Shown piece after piece: positions 26,299-35,049 of a stretch of DNA of 64,000 nt. Numbering within the stretch: position 1 is the first letter of the stretch; each line of letters begins with the position of its first letter. The position numbers and the translations under genes are program-made. The notes under the pieces were generated by a model. The model saw only the letters and a list, made by a program, of their open reading frames with translations. It searched no databases and had not been told where the DNA came from. Source of the DNA: Pseudocolwellia sp049933045 (lineage in GTDB: Bacteria; Pseudomonadota; Gammaproteobacteria; Enterobacterales; Alteromonadaceae); the NCBI RefSeq assembly GCF_049933045.1, contig NZ_CP187926.1, positions 3,968,001 through 4,032,000 of the forward strand, written 5' to 3'.

Positions 26299-27957
26299 AT
26301 GATGACCGATAAGCCAACGACTAAAAATAGTGATAACTCAGCTGAAAAAGGCAATAGCATCACTAAATCAACTCAGAAGTCTGCCGAAAGCTCATCAACC
26401 AATAGTTCTCAAGCTAGCGTATCCGTTAATATGTCGAATAGTACTAACGCGATAAAAGATAATGCTGCTGAAAGTAAAACTGACAATAATAAAAACCTAG
26501 ATGAAAAATCTAAGGCGGCGAAATCAAACGATAAAGCTGCACAAAAAACTGAAACCGCTAAGCCTTCAGTATCTCCTCAATCATCATCTTCTCAAAAAGT
26601 TAAACAAACTATGAAACCAGAACAAAAGAAAGACTCAAAACCAGAAATTAAAAAAGCAGTGAAACAAGAAGAAGTTAAAGAGCCTGAAAAGAAATCAAAA
26701 ATATCTAAACTTGCCGTTTTATCATTGCTCATTGCCTTGCTTGCTATAGTCGGTGTTGTGTTACTTTATTTTTGGCATGTTCAGCAGCAAAATACCATTA
26801 TTTCGCAACTGCAGCAGGTTAAAAGTGAAGCCACAAAAGGCAATCAATTAGCGCAACAAAGAATGCAAGAAAAGCTGCTAAGAACACTGCAAGATCAAGA
26901 GCAGAAGCTTGCGATGCAATTTTCTAATTCAGCCAATAATATGAAGCAAGAAACACAAGACAATATTGAGCAACTTAACTTAATGGTAGAAAAGTTCAGT
27001 CAAAACCAACCAACAGATTGGTTAGTTCATGAAGCTGAATACCTTGTTAGAGTTGCAGCTCGTACTTTATGGTTAGAAAAAGATACAACAGCAGCAATCG
27101 GTTTATTACAAGATGCCGATACGCGAATAGCTGAATTAAATGATCCAGAAATATTACCAATACGTCAGCTTATTTATCAAGATATTGAAGCGTTGCGATT
27201 AATGCCGAAATTAGAAACAGAACAAGTTATCTTGTCGTTAATGGCGTTGGGCGAACAAGTTCAATCATTACCTTTAGTTGCCTTAACGGTTGCTAAAGAA
27301 ACTGAGAATGCTGACCGCTATACCTTATCTGAAGATGTATCCGACTGGCGTGAGAATATGGCTAAAACATGGGACAAATTATTACAAACATTTGTTGTTG
27401 TTCATAGCCGAGTAGGTGATTTAGAGCCTATCTTGCCAGCAGACCAACGTCAGCATTTAAAAGAAAACTTAAGCCTCAAACTACAAGTTGCACAATGGGC
27501 TGCAAGCAAAGGCAATCACACCCTGTTTGTTAAATCGTTAAACGATGCACAATTATGGCTAACTCAATATTTCGACTTGAATGATGAAAAGAATAAAGTC
27601 TTCATCAATTCAATTGAAAGCGTTAAAAATAAAGTGATTGTGGTTGAAGACGAACTTAAATTGGTTTCTTTAAAAGCCATAAGAAAAGCCCTTGAAGATA
27701 AGAAATCAACTCGACCGCCTGCGAAGCCGATAGAGAATAAAGCGCCTTTAGAAGAAAATAAAGAAGAGCCGCAAGCAGCAGAAGAAAGTCAAAGCATTGT
27801 TATACCAGAAGCTAATTCTGAAGTGATCCCTGAGGTAATGCCAGAAATTACGCCTGAAATTATTAAAGAAGAATTATCTGAACAAGCGCCAGAAATTAAA
27901 GAAGCTGAAATAAAGAAGCTTTCTGACAAGGTAGCTGACAAGAGCGAGGCAGCATAA
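26299..27957 (+). CDS. hemX: HemX-family membrane protein with long low-complexity N-terminus
   Basis: A 552-residue inner-membrane protein. Residues 1-130 are Ser/Lys/Asn/Gln/Glu-rich and disordered, one transmembrane segment lies at about 136-158 (LAVLSLLIALLAIVGVVLLY), then a coiled coil and a helical periplasmic domain with the family core DWLVHEAEYLVRVAARTLWL. The C-terminal ~80 residues are again low complexity with repeated PE motifs. HemX is often annotated as uroporphyrin-III C-methyltransferase, but no SAM-binding fold is visible. The disordered extensions make it longer than E. coli HemX (~390). An alternative ATG lies one codon downstream. Confidence 0.9.
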   Translation: MMTDKPTTKNSDNSAEKGNSITKSTQKSAESSSTNSSQASVSVNMSNSTNAIKDNAAESKTDNNKNLDEKSKAAKSNDKAAQKTETAKPSVSPQSSSSQKVKQTMKPEQKKDSKPEIKKAVKQEEVKEPEKKSKISKLAVLSLLIALLAIVGVVLLYFWHVQQQNTIISQLQQVKSEATKGNQLAQQRMQEKLLRTLQDQEQKLAMQFSNSANNMKQETQDNIEQLNLMVEKFSQNQPTDWLVHEAEYLVRVAARTLWLEKDTTAAIGLLQDADTRIAELNDPEILPIRQLIYQDIEALRLMPKLETEQVILSLMALGEQVQSLPLVALTVAKETENADRYTLSEDVSDWRENMAKTWDKLLQTFVVVHSRVGDLEPILPADQRQHLKENLSLKLQVAQWAASKGNHTLFVKSLNDAQLWLTQYFDLNDEKNKVFINSIESVKNKVIVVEDELKLVSLKAIRKALEDKKSTRPPAKPIENKAPLEENKEEPQAAEESQSIVIPEANSEVIPEVMPEITPEIIKEELSEQAPEIKEAEIKKLSDKVADKSEAA

Positions 27958-29141
27958 TGAAAAAATTGTTTGTTCTGCTCCTTGTCATATTTACCTTTGT
28001 TGCGGTTACGCCAATATTTTTTACTGAACCTGGTTATATTTCTATTGCCATGGGCGGTATGATTTATGAGCTAACGGTATATTCTGCTATCTTTTGGATT
28101 CTGTTTATATTTTTAGTTGTGGTGTTACTTTTTGTTATTTTCCGAGGTGGCTTCAGATTCAGCTTAGGTACTTGGAATAAATTAGCTTATGCAAGTAAAC
28201 GTCGTGGTGTTAAAGATTTCGAAAAAGCCGTCGCTGCTTATATTCTTGAAGATTATGCTCAAGCGGAACACTTATTTGCTAAAAGCTCAGAACCCGCACA
28301 AAGAGAACGCATTGGTTATTTACTCGCTTCGTCAGCAGCATCTAAGCAATCGTTAAGCACAAATGCTAAGCATTACTTAAACTTACTTAGTGAAGTGGAT
28401 AATAAGGCAAAGAACGTCAATATTGAGTCTTTGCTGGTTACAGTTAAATTATATATGCAGCAAGACGATAGAGAAAACGCACGCTTATTGATTGACGAAA
28501 ACCATAAGCTTATCGGACACGATGCGCGCTTGTTAACCTTAAACATTGATCTACAAATTGCAGAGAAGCACTATTTAGCGGCTGCAGAATCTTTAGTGGC
28601 TGCGCGTAAGCAAAAAGCTATAACAGAGCAAACTATTCAACAATGGGAAGATGTTGTTTTTTATGGCGCTTTCAAGCAATTAGCGACAGAGAAAGATTCA
28701 GAAGAAATTTCACGTTACTGGAACAACTTATCAAGTAAAGTGAAGAAGCGTGAAGTGGTTGTAATGGCTTACTGTAAAGTATTGGCTGAAACTAATATTA
28801 CAGCCCCATTAAGTAAAATATTACTGCCTGTTATTAAAAAAGGCGCGGACAAAGCATTCATTAAGAATATGAGAAGCTTACCGATAAGCCAACCTGACGA
28901 ACTTATTATTGTTGTACAAAAGTACTTACAGAAAGACCCGCAGAATGCTGTGTGGTTAAGTTGTTTAGCACATTTAGCGGTATCGAGTAAGCAATGGGAT
29001 ATTGCAGAAAAAGCCTTTAACAGCTTAGTTAATTTAGATGAAAGCCAATACGACAATGTCGACTTATTGGCTTTTGCCCAAACATTACAGCAACGTGAGC
29101 AATTTGAAAAAGCTGTGCAGGTTTACGCTAAATTACATTAG
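27957..29141 (+). CDS. hemY: HemY-family TPR membrane protein
   Basis: A 394-residue protein with two N-terminal transmembrane segments (residues 3-22 and 40-62) followed by the HemY_N region RGGFRFSLGTWNKLAYASKR and TPR-like helical repeats to the end. The family is always next to hemX; it is not the oxygen-dependent protoporphyrinogen oxidase also called HemY in Gram-positives. It has been linked to heme synthesis and envelope control, but the biochemical role is unsettled. The ATG overlaps the hemX stop (TAATG). A terminator follows. Confidence 0.92.
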   Translation: MKKLFVLLLVIFTFVAVTPIFFTEPGYISIAMGGMIYELTVYSAIFWILFIFLVVVLLFVIFRGGFRFSLGTWNKLAYASKRRGVKDFEKAVAAYILEDYAQAEHLFAKSSEPAQRERIGYLLASSAASKQSLSTNAKHYLNLLSEVDNKAKNVNIESLLVTVKLYMQQDDRENARLLIDENHKLIGHDARLLTLNIDLQIAEKHYLAAAESLVAARKQKAITEQTIQQWEDVVFYGAFKQLATEKDSEEISRYWNNLSSKVKKREVVVMAYCKVLAETNITAPLSKILLPVIKKGADKAFIKNMRSLPISQPDELIIVVQKYLQKDPQNAVWLSCLAHLAVSSKQWDIAEKAFNSLVNLDESQYDNVDLLAFAQTLQQREQFEKAVQVYAKLH

Positions 29142-29170
29142 TTAAATAGCAACGAATAACATTATCAAAT

Positions 29171-29198
29171 AAAGCCAGTTATTATGCTGGCTTTATTT
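29171..29198 (+). terminator. Terminator of the hemCDXY operon
   Basis: Stem AAAGCCAG (29171-29178) with CTGGCTTT (29187-29194), 8-nt loop, then ATTTAT. It lies 30 bp after hemY. Confidence 0.7.
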
Positions 29199-29240
29199 AT
29201 GCCCTAAAGACAACCATCAAGGTAGCATCTTGTAGATAAC

Positions 29241-29900
29241 ATGATGCAAACAAGACATATGAACTTATCAATAGAATTTAAAAAACCTGAAATAAAAGCC
29301 TCTTACGACTGGCAGTTAACGCAAGAAATCAATGTAAGTAATGAAGCTGGCGAAGTTATCGCTAAAGCTGAAATTGAGCTTATAACCTTAAATAAACATC
29401 GTGATGCAGACAAAAGCTTTGAAATGTTAGATGAGCAAGAAGCTAGTGATTGGGAAATCCCATTAGGTGTTTATTTTAAGAAGCAGAACTTAATCGCAGA
29501 ATATTGTGAAAAGCTTTTGGTTAAAGCAGATACTAATGCAAAAACTCATATCATGATTGAAGCTATCAGTGTTCAATCTCAATACAGAAAACAAGGTGTC
29601 GCTCAATATTTGTTGAATGAAATTGCGCAACATTACCCGAAAGCACAGTCGTTAAACTTAATGAGTATGGCGATGAATTTATTTGTTGATTTAGAATTTT
29701 GTAATGGTGAAGAAAACACGCAATATTACACAAATCTAGCTTTAGAGAATGAAGTGATAGCCAATGAAGAATTAAAGTCGTTCTTTACTGCGAGCGGCTT
29801 CATGGAAGTTGAAATAGATGCTAGCTTGTTAGCAGAGCCTTTACCGTACGATATTTTTGTTGCTAGCCCTGCAACTATCCAAGCAGCTGTTTCAGCGTAA
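29241..29900 (+). CDS. GNAT-like N-acetyltransferase family protein, substrate unknown
   Basis: A 219-residue soluble protein. The acetyl-CoA binding motif A is recognisable as ISVQSQYRKQGVAQYLLNEI (about residues 113-132), with Q-x-x-x-G-x-A geometry. Upstream strands and a C-terminal extension with FFTASGFMEVEI follow. The substrate cannot be inferred; the gene stands alone between the hem operon and slmA. The true start may be the ATG at 29241 or a later one at 29262; no strong Shine-Dalgarno decides it. Confidence 0.75.
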   Translation: MMQTRHMNLSIEFKKPEIKASYDWQLTQEINVSNEAGEVIAKAEIELITLNKHRDADKSFEMLDEQEASDWEIPLGVYFKKQNLIAEYCEKLLVKADTNAKTHIMIEAISVQSQYRKQGVAQYLLNEIAQHYPKAQSLNLMSMAMNLFVDLEFCNGEENTQYYTNLALENEVIANEELKSFFTASGFMEVEIDASLLAEPLPYDIFVASPATIQAAVSA

Positions 29901-29914
29901 AAGCTGCTCTGGTG

Positions 29915-29966
29915 TACCTACTCATAGACCTTGGAGGTTGATGAGTAGGTATTATATCAATAAGCT
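29915..29966. terminator. Bidirectional terminator hairpins between GNAT gene and slmA
   Basis: Stem TACCTACTCAT (29915-29925) with ATGAGTAGGTA (29941-29951) encloses a smaller ACC/GGT hairpin. A second hairpin, AATAAGC-TTAG-GCTTATT, lies next to the slmA stop. Together they can end both convergent transcripts. Confidence 0.6.
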
Positions 29967-29971
29967 TAGGC

Positions 29972-30559
29972 TTATTTACTCGCCATCAAGAACTGCCATT
30001 GATCATTAAATTCGTCACTTGGCTTTTTAGTGAATCCCGATCTTACATATTGGCAAATTTTACCTTCAGCAAAAGCCACAATAATATTCGCTAAAGCTGC
30101 TTCATTAATGGTAAAGCTTTTACCTTCTCTTAATTTACGTTCTCTTAATACCTGTTTAAATTGAGATTCTAGTTTCTCAAAAAACTGATTAACGCGGGCG
30201 CGTAAACGTTCATTCTCACCCATTAATGCATCACCGCTTAGAATACGACACATACCAGGATTACGCTCAGCAAATACTAAGAGTACGTGTAAAATGTGGT
30301 GGCAACGTACCAAGGCTTCTTTATGATCTGAAAGAATAAGATTAATTCTTGAGAATGTAGACTCTTCAATAAAATCAATTAAGCCTTCGAACATTCTCGC
30401 TTTTGACGGAAAGTGACGATATAAAGCCGCTTCAGAAACACCTACTTCAGCAGCTAATTTGGCTGTAGTAATACGTTGTCCTGGGCTGGTTTCGAGCATA
30501 CGAGCTAAACATTCTAGGATTTGTTGTTTACGATTTGGTTTTTGATTAGAGGGCATCAA
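29972..30559 (-). CDS. slmA: Nucleoid occlusion factor SlmA
   Basis: A 195-residue TetR-fold protein (E. coli SlmA 198) that binds chromosomal SBS sites and blocks FtsZ polymerisation over the nucleoid. The DNA-binding domain has ITTAKLAAEVGVSEAALYRH (about residues 29-48); LLVFAERNPGMCRILSGDAL and LREGKSFTINEAALANIIVA are SlmA-specific. In E. coli dut lies between coaBC and slmA; here only 226 bp separate them and dut is absent. Confidence 0.96.
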   Translation of the reverse strand: MMPSNQKPNRKQQILECLARMLETSPGQRITTAKLAAEVGVSEAALYRHFPSKARMFEGLIDFIEESTFSRINLILSDHKEALVRCHHILHVLLVFAERNPGMCRILSGDALMGENERLRARVNQFFEKLESQFKQVLRERKLREGKSFTINEAALANIIVAFAEGKICQYVRSGFTKKPSDEFNDQWQFLMASK

Positions 30560-30785
30560 AAAATTCTCATTATTATAATTATTAATGAGTGAATTCTAAC
30601 GGTTTTATAGGGTGGCTTTCAAGGCATTTTATGGGGTATGAATTTATTTCACTTATGTAAATAATAAATACGCCAGTATATTTAAATCAATAATCCTGGC
30701 GTATGTGGTCACTTACTATTATAAAAAATAAACCGATGTGCTTTATGTATTATTTAGTCTGTTATTTTGAATATTTATTAGTGCG

Positions 30786-31994
30786 TTACTTAACGTACTT
30801 TTTAGCGATTTCTGCCACTAGAGATTTAGCTAATTCAGCTTTGCTTGTTAATGGTAAGTGTATTTCATCATGGGCACTAAATACCGTTAATGAATTATCA
30901 TCACTGTTAAATCCTTGCCCAGCAATAGAAACATTATTCGCGCATATTAAATCTAAATTCTTACGTGCTAGTTTAGCTTTTGCATATTGTTCAACATCTT
31001 GCGTCTCTGCAGCAAAACCAACCGTGAAAGGTTTGTTTGTTAATGAAGCCACATCAGCCACAATATCAGGGTTTTTAACAAGCTCAATGGTCAGGTTATC
31101 ATTGTCTGCGGTCTTCTTGATTTTATGATCAGCAACCTCTGCAACACGGTAATCAGCAACAGCAGCACAAGCAACAAATACATCAGCTTGTTCAGCCAGT
31201 GTTATTGCGTGTTGATGCATGTCTCTGGCGCTATCTACGTTAATCACTGCACAATCTTGTGGTGCAGAAATGTTTACGGGACCAGAAATAATAGTGACTT
31301 TCGCTCCAGCTTTTTGCGCTGCTTGAGCAATTGAATAACCCATTTTTCCAGAACTGTGATTAGAAATATATCTAACAGGATCAATCGCTTCACGTGTAGG
31401 ACCAGCTGTGATCACCCAATGTTGACCCGCTAATACTTTAGTTGAACTGTCTTTTTTATAAAAATCACACGCGAGTTTTACTAAATCAGGCACATCAAGC
31501 ATACGCCCTAAACCTACATCGCCACAGGCTTGTTCACCTGCTCCAGGACCCCAAAGAGTAATGTTGCGTGATTTTAAAATATTGATATTGGCTTGTGTAG
31601 CTTGTGCATGCCACATTTGCTGATTCATGGCTGGCGCAATCACTAAAGGTGCGTTGCTCGCTAAGCAAATAGTGGTAAGCAAATTGTTTGCTAGCCCATG
31701 TGTAATACGTGCAATAAGATCTGCAGTTGCTGGAGCGATAAGTATAAGGTCAGCCCATTTAGCTAACTCAATATGACCCATAGCGAGCTCAGCTTCGGTA
31801 TTTAACAAACTATCTGACACTGCATTACCTGAAACGGCTTGAAGTGTTAATGGCGTAATGAAAGCTTTAGCGCCATCTGTCATTACAACGCGAATGTTAG
31901 CACCGTGCTCTTTTAAGCGACGTACAAGTTCAGGTGTTTTATAAGCGGCAATGCCACCACTTATACCGAGCACAATATTTTTGCCTTTTAGCAT
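30786..31994 (-). CDS. coaBC: Bifunctional CoaBC (phosphopantothenoylcysteine synthetase/decarboxylase)
   Basis: A 402-residue two-domain coenzyme A enzyme. The CoaC flavoprotein domain (about 1-185) starts GKNIVLGISGGIAAYKTPEL, includes HIELAKWADLILIAPATADL with the catalytic His, APAMNQQMW, and the Cys in GEQACGDVGLGRM. The CoaB domain (about 190-400) has ITAGPTREAIDPVRYISNHS followed by SGKMG, and KKTADNDNLTIELVKNPDI. It couples cysteine to 4'-phosphopantothenate and decarboxylates the product. Divergent from radC, as in E. coli. Confidence 0.97.
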   Translation of the reverse strand: MLKGKNIVLGISGGIAAYKTPELVRRLKEHGANIRVVMTDGAKAFITPLTLQAVSGNAVSDSLLNTEAELAMGHIELAKWADLILIAPATADLIARITHGLANNLLTTICLASNAPLVIAPAMNQQMWHAQATQANINILKSRNITLWGPGAGEQACGDVGLGRMLDVPDLVKLACDFYKKDSSTKVLAGQHWVITAGPTREAIDPVRYISNHSSGKMGYSIAQAAQKAGAKVTIISGPVNISAPQDCAVINVDSARDMHQHAITLAEQADVFVACAAVADYRVAEVADHKIKKTADNDNLTIELVKNPDIVADVASLTNKPFTVGFAAETQDVEQYAKAKLARKNLDLICANNVSIAGQGFNSDDNSLTVFSAHDEIHLPLTSKAELAKSLVAEIAKKYVK

Positions 31995-32100
31995 TCTTTA
32001 CTACACATATTATTTAAAACAAAGGGGTTGTTAAGATAGCATTAATTGATAATATATTAAATTGTCAATATTGATTAAAATTTATGCAAGGAAGGCGGAT

Positions 32101-32778
32101 ATGTTAAAAGATTGGCCAAGCGTAGAAAGACCTAGAGAAAAGCTTCTCAACCAAGGAGCCGCTAGTTTAAGTGATGCTGAGTTACTCGCTATATTCTTGA
32201 GAACTGGCGTACAAGGTTGCAATGTTGTTGATCTAGCACGTAAGTTACTAACAAGCTTTGGTAGCATTTCAGCTATTTATAAAGCTTCAGAAACTGAATT
32301 TTGTTCCCGTAAAGGTTTAGGTTCAGCCAAGTATGCACAATTACAAGCTTGCTTAGAAATGTCGAAAAGGCATTTATCTGAACAACTTGAACAAGGTTAT
32401 GAACTCACTTCCTCCCAAGCCACTAAAAATTACCTCATCAGTGAATTACGTAATGAAACCCGAGAAGTCTTCGCGGTTCTCTTTTTAAATAATCAGCATC
32501 AAGTGATCAAATTCGAACGTTTATTTTATGGCACTATCGATTCAGCTGCGGTGTACCCTCGCATTGTGGTTGAGCACGCATTAAAGCATCAAGCCGCTGC
32601 CGTAATTTTATCGCATAATCATCCATCAGGTATTGCTGAGTCTAGTAGAGCAGACAGGCAAATTACCGAACGCCTAGAGCAAGCTTTAGGTTTGATTGAT
32701 GTTAGAGTGTTAGATCATATGATTATTGCAGGGCATCAATGTTATTCATTTGCCGAACATGGTGAGCTAAATAGTTAA
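32101..32778 (+). CDS. radC: RadC family (JAB domain) protein
   Basis: A 225-residue protein. I choose the ATG at 32101 because AAGGAAGG lies just before it and MLKDWPSVERPREKLLNQGA matches the family N-terminus; an upstream TTG at 32062 has no such support. An N-terminal helix-hairpin-helix region precedes the JAB/MPN metalloprotease-like domain with the metal motif AVILSHNHPSGIAESSRAD and the upstream Glu. Despite the name, a role in DNA repair is not established for E. coli RadC. The gene is in its housekeeping position, between coaBC and rpmB, not on a genomic island. Confidence 0.94.
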   Translation: MLKDWPSVERPREKLLNQGAASLSDAELLAIFLRTGVQGCNVVDLARKLLTSFGSISAIYKASETEFCSRKGLGSAKYAQLQACLEMSKRHLSEQLEQGYELTSSQATKNYLISELRNETREVFAVLFLNNQHQVIKFERLFYGTIDSAAVYPRIVVEHALKHQAAAVILSHNHPSGIAESSRADRQITERLEQALGLIDVRVLDHMIIAGHQCYSFAEHGELNS

Positions 32779-32920
32779 GAGAGTTAACGTAATGTTGATA
32801 GCTTGTTAAATAACCAATTGGTAAAAAAATTACAGCCCTAAGTTTAGTTTAAAATGGTTGCAACTCAAGCCAATCACCGTTAATTTTATATAAAAATATG
32901 ACAAGTTTAAGGAACTTTAT

Positions 32921-33238
32921 ATGTCTGAAGATAGGCAAATTGAAGAAGAAGATCGCCGTCAGTCATTCCGTTTAGATATGGAAAAAGAGCTAGTTGATAT
33001 TGTATGGACTGACGCTAACGGTATTGAACATAATAAAAAGATAGTCTGTCTTGATTTTTCAAGAGGCGGCTTAAAACTTGATTGTGATCAGGCGATTGAA
33101 GTACAAACGCCAGCAAAAATTGTTTTTAAATCAGCTAATCCAAATAGCCAGAAGCTATATGGTCGAGTTATTCGCTGCCTTAAACAAGACAATGGTTGGT
33201 TTGAAATAGCTTTACGTTTGGATGAAAACACCAAGTAG
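32921..33238 (+). CDS. PilZ-domain c-di-GMP binding protein
   Basis: A 105-residue single-domain protein. The two nucleotide-binding motifs are intact: RRQSFR (RxxxR, about residues 12-17) and DFSRGG (DxSxxG, about residues 46-51). C-di-GMP binding is therefore expected. The rest is the short beta-barrel ending WFEIALRLDEN. An AAGGAAC ribosome-binding site precedes the ATG. It may be a stand-alone adaptor for motility or surface functions. It lies 80 bp upstream of a ParA-like gene on the same strand, separated by a 17-bp palindrome. Confidence 0.9.
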   Translation: MSEDRQIEEEDRRQSFRLDMEKELVDIVWTDANGIEHNKKIVCLDFSRGGLKLDCDQAIEVQTPAKIVFKSANPNSQKLYGRVIRCLKQDNGWFEIALRLDENTK

Positions 33239-33284
33239 TTAACGAAATAAATAAATCAAAAACTAAAACAATAATTATTTTTGT

Positions 33285-33301
33285 ATCACTGACTCAGTGA
33301 T
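33285..33301. promoter_or_regulatory. 17-bp perfect palindrome upstream of parA-like gene, candidate operator
   Basis: ATCACTGA-C-TCAGTGAT is an exact dyad with 8-bp arms and a single central base, placed 17 bp before the parA-like start and just upstream of its AGGAGA ribosome-binding site. Such a dyad could bind the ribbon-helix-helix-like partner encoded two genes on. It is too short-looped to be a stable RNA terminator. Confidence 0.55.
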
Positions 33302-33318
33302 CGTAGGAGAAATGGGTA

Positions 33319-33987
33319 ATGATGATATTAGTAGGTGGCGAAAAAGGCGGTAGTGGTAAAAGCTGCCTTGCACAAAATTTAGCTGTATATTTTGCTAAAA
33401 AAGAAGAGGCTATTGTTTTAATGGTCGATTGTGATCCACAACGAACGACATCTGATTGGATTCAAGCTAGAAACACAGATCCTACCTTACCTTCGATAAA
33501 CTGTATTCAGCTATATGGAAAAATCAGAAATGATTTACTAAGCTTAAACCAACATTATGATTACGTTATTGTTGATTGTGGTGGACAAGACAATTTGGCT
33601 TTGCGTGCTGCTATGTCTGTTGCTGATCATGTCATCATTCCATTAAGACCTAAACGTCGTGATTTGAAAACAGTACCGCACATGGAAGATATGCTCAGTA
33701 CTTGTAAAATGGTTAATCCTAAAATGTTAGCTTCGTTCGTTATTACACAGTGTCCATCCTTACCTAATCAGGCGGGTCGTATTTTAGAAGCTAAGGAAGT
33801 GTGTAGCTCTTATGGTATTAACGTATTAAACGCCGTTACGTTTAACCGTAATGTGTATGACGATAGTGAAGAGAAAGGGTCTTCTGTTATAGAAATTGAA
33901 CCTGATGGTAAAGCTGCCGCAGAAATGATTTCAATTGCCGAAGAGTTAATAGCAATGAAACCGGACAACTCCCATGAGTTTAAGTGA
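33319..33987 (+). CDS. Small ParA-family ATPase (ParF/MinD-like), chromosomal orphan
   Basis: A 222-residue deviant-Walker ATPase. Walker A is GGEKGGSGKSCLAQNLA at about residues 6-22, including the signature lysine of the KGGxGKS form. Walker A' is VLMVDCDPQRTTSDW, and Walker B YVIVDCGGQDNLALRAA. It lacks an N-terminal helix-turn-helix, as in type Ib plasmid partition ATPases and in cargo-positioning ATPases such as ParC/PpfA/McdA. The next gene overlaps by 14 nt and looks like a ribbon-helix-helix partner. No plasmid replication genes are near. It could segregate or position a cargo; which one is unknown. Confidence 0.88.
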   Translation: MMILVGGEKGGSGKSCLAQNLAVYFAKKEEAIVLMVDCDPQRTTSDWIQARNTDPTLPSINCIQLYGKIRNDLLSLNQHYDYVIVDCGGQDNLALRAAMSVADHVIIPLRPKRRDLKTVPHMEDMLSTCKMVNPKMLASFVITQCPSLPNQAGRILEAKEVCSSYGINVLNAVTFNRNVYDDSEEKGSSVIEIEPDGKAAAEMISIAEELIAMKPDNSHEFK

Positions 33988-34378
33988 TCTTAAAAAATCT
34001 AAAGACGGTAATAACAAAAGAAAAAAATTTACTGTAGATGAGTTTATCTCTGACGCAGAAAATTATGCTAAAGGCGCGCCTGAAATTGTTAGTAGTAATA
34101 TTAACAACCAGTTAAATTTGACTCAGGCTATTCTCGCGGCAAAGCAATATGTTGCTGATAAAAAAGCGAGCAAAGATCACGAATCAAAAAATAACATCAA
34201 AAAAGCCTTTCGACATGCCACTTTTACTCTGAGTGAAGAAGCGATAGATCAGCTATCAGATCTTGCCATCGAAACTAAATTAGCTAAATCACATATTTTA
34301 CGGATTTTAATTGATGAATTATGTAATAAAGATCAGCAAGAGAAATTACATAAACTATTAGGATCTAAAATAGACTAA
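33974..34378 (+). CDS. Putative ribbon-helix-helix partner of the ParA-like ATPase
   Basis: A 134-residue protein with a basic, probably disordered N-terminal part (residues 1-70: KKSKDGNNKRKKFTVDEF at the start) and a C-terminal segment resembling a ribbon-helix-helix fold: a strand FRHATFTLSEE followed by helices AIDQLSDLAIETKL and SHILRILIDELCNK. Partition partners of small ParAs (ParG type) have the same layout: a flexible basic arm plus an RHH DNA-binding dimer. The 14-nt overlap with the ATPase gene means coupled translation. The assignment is by pattern; I do not recognise the exact family. Confidence 0.65.
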   Translation: MSLSDLKKSKDGNNKRKKFTVDEFISDAENYAKGAPEIVSSNINNQLNLTQAILAAKQYVADKKASKDHESKNNIKKAFRHATFTLSEEAIDQLSDLAIETKLAKSHILRILIDELCNKDQQEKLHKLLGSKID

Positions 34379-34542
34379 TCGAGACTAACTTTTACACGAT
34401 AAGTGAGTAAATAAAGTGTAAACTATGTTTTTTTACTAACAATTAACCGCTTATTCGCCTCTTAACCTATTGAAATACAATAAATATCAATACTATTTCA
34501 CTAGGATCTTTATTAAGACTAGTAATCGTTTTTCAGTTTCTC

Positions 34543-34605
34543 TATAATATGCCACCTTTTTCAGGATCCCGAGGCGACGGTCTTGGGGAAATATAGCTCG
34601 AGCTG
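34543..34605 (+). promoter_or_regulatory. rpmB promoter -10 and structured leader
   Basis: TATAAT at 34543-34548 is followed by a GC-containing discriminator, fitting a ribosomal-protein promoter; no good -35 hexamer is visible. The leader then has an 8-bp hairpin at 34568-34587 (CCCGAGGC, loop GACG, GTCTTGGG with two G-U pairs) and a 10-bp palindrome AGCTCGAGCT at 34595-34604. This could be an autoregulatory site for L28 or L33; that is inference. Confidence 0.45.
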
Positions 34606-34629
34606 AAATTAATATTTGGAGTGACTCAC

Positions 34630-34866
34630 ATGTCTAAAGTTTGCCAAGTTACAGGCAAGAAACCAGTCGTAGGGAACAACCGTTCTCACGCAAGAAACGC
34701 GACTCGTCGTCGTTTTTTACCAAACCTTCAATCTCACCGTTTTTGGGTTGAGAGTGAAAACCGTTTCGTTAAATTACGTTTAACTCCGAAAGGAATGCGT
34801 ATTATCGATAAGAAAGGTATTGATGCAGTTTTAACTGATATCCGTGCCCGTGGCGAGAAAGTTTAA
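34630..34866 (+). CDS. rpmB: 50S ribosomal protein L28
   Basis: A 78-residue ribosomal protein starting MSKVCQVTGKKPVVGNN, with the basic core RSHARNATRRRFLPNLQSHR. The ATG at 34630 is chosen over an in-frame GTG at 34621 because GGAGTGA lies before the ATG and all L28 proteins begin MSxVCQ. It is followed 9 nt later by rpmG in the universally paired rpmBG operon. Confidence 0.98.
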   Translation: MSKVCQVTGKKPVVGNNRSHARNATRRRFLPNLQSHRFWVESENRFVKLRLTPKGMRIIDKKGIDAVLTDIRARGEKV

Positions 34867-34875
34867 GGAACCATT

Positions 34876-35031
34876 ATGCGTGATAAAATTCGTTTAGTAT
34901 CTAGCGCTGGAACAGGTCATTTTTATACTACTGATAAGAATAAAAAGACTATGCCAGAAAAAATGGAAATCAAAAAGTTTGACCCTAGAATTCGTCAACA
35001 CGTGATTTACAAAGAAGCTAAAATCAAGTAA
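34876..35031 (+). CDS. rpmG: 50S ribosomal protein L33
   Basis: A 51-residue protein starting MRDKIRLVSSAGTGHFYTTD and ending IYKEAKIK. This is the cysteine-free form of L33, so it does not bind zinc. It is preceded by AAGGAACC from the end of rpmB and followed by an intrinsic terminator. Confidence 0.97.
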   Translation: MRDKIRLVSSAGTGHFYTTDKNKKTMPEKMEIKKFDPRIRQHVIYKEAKIK

Positions 35032-35049
35032 TTGATAATTGCTTATTCA

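Noticed and set aside
30703..31128. 141-codon plus-strand open frame
   Set aside because: Antisense to the clearly conserved coaBC gene for most of its length; composition is that of a shadow frame.
32101..34378. Plasmid remnant or anti-phage island suggested by radC plus parA
   Set aside because: radC is in its housekeeping position next to coaBC and rpmBG, and there are no replication, conjugation or toxin genes.
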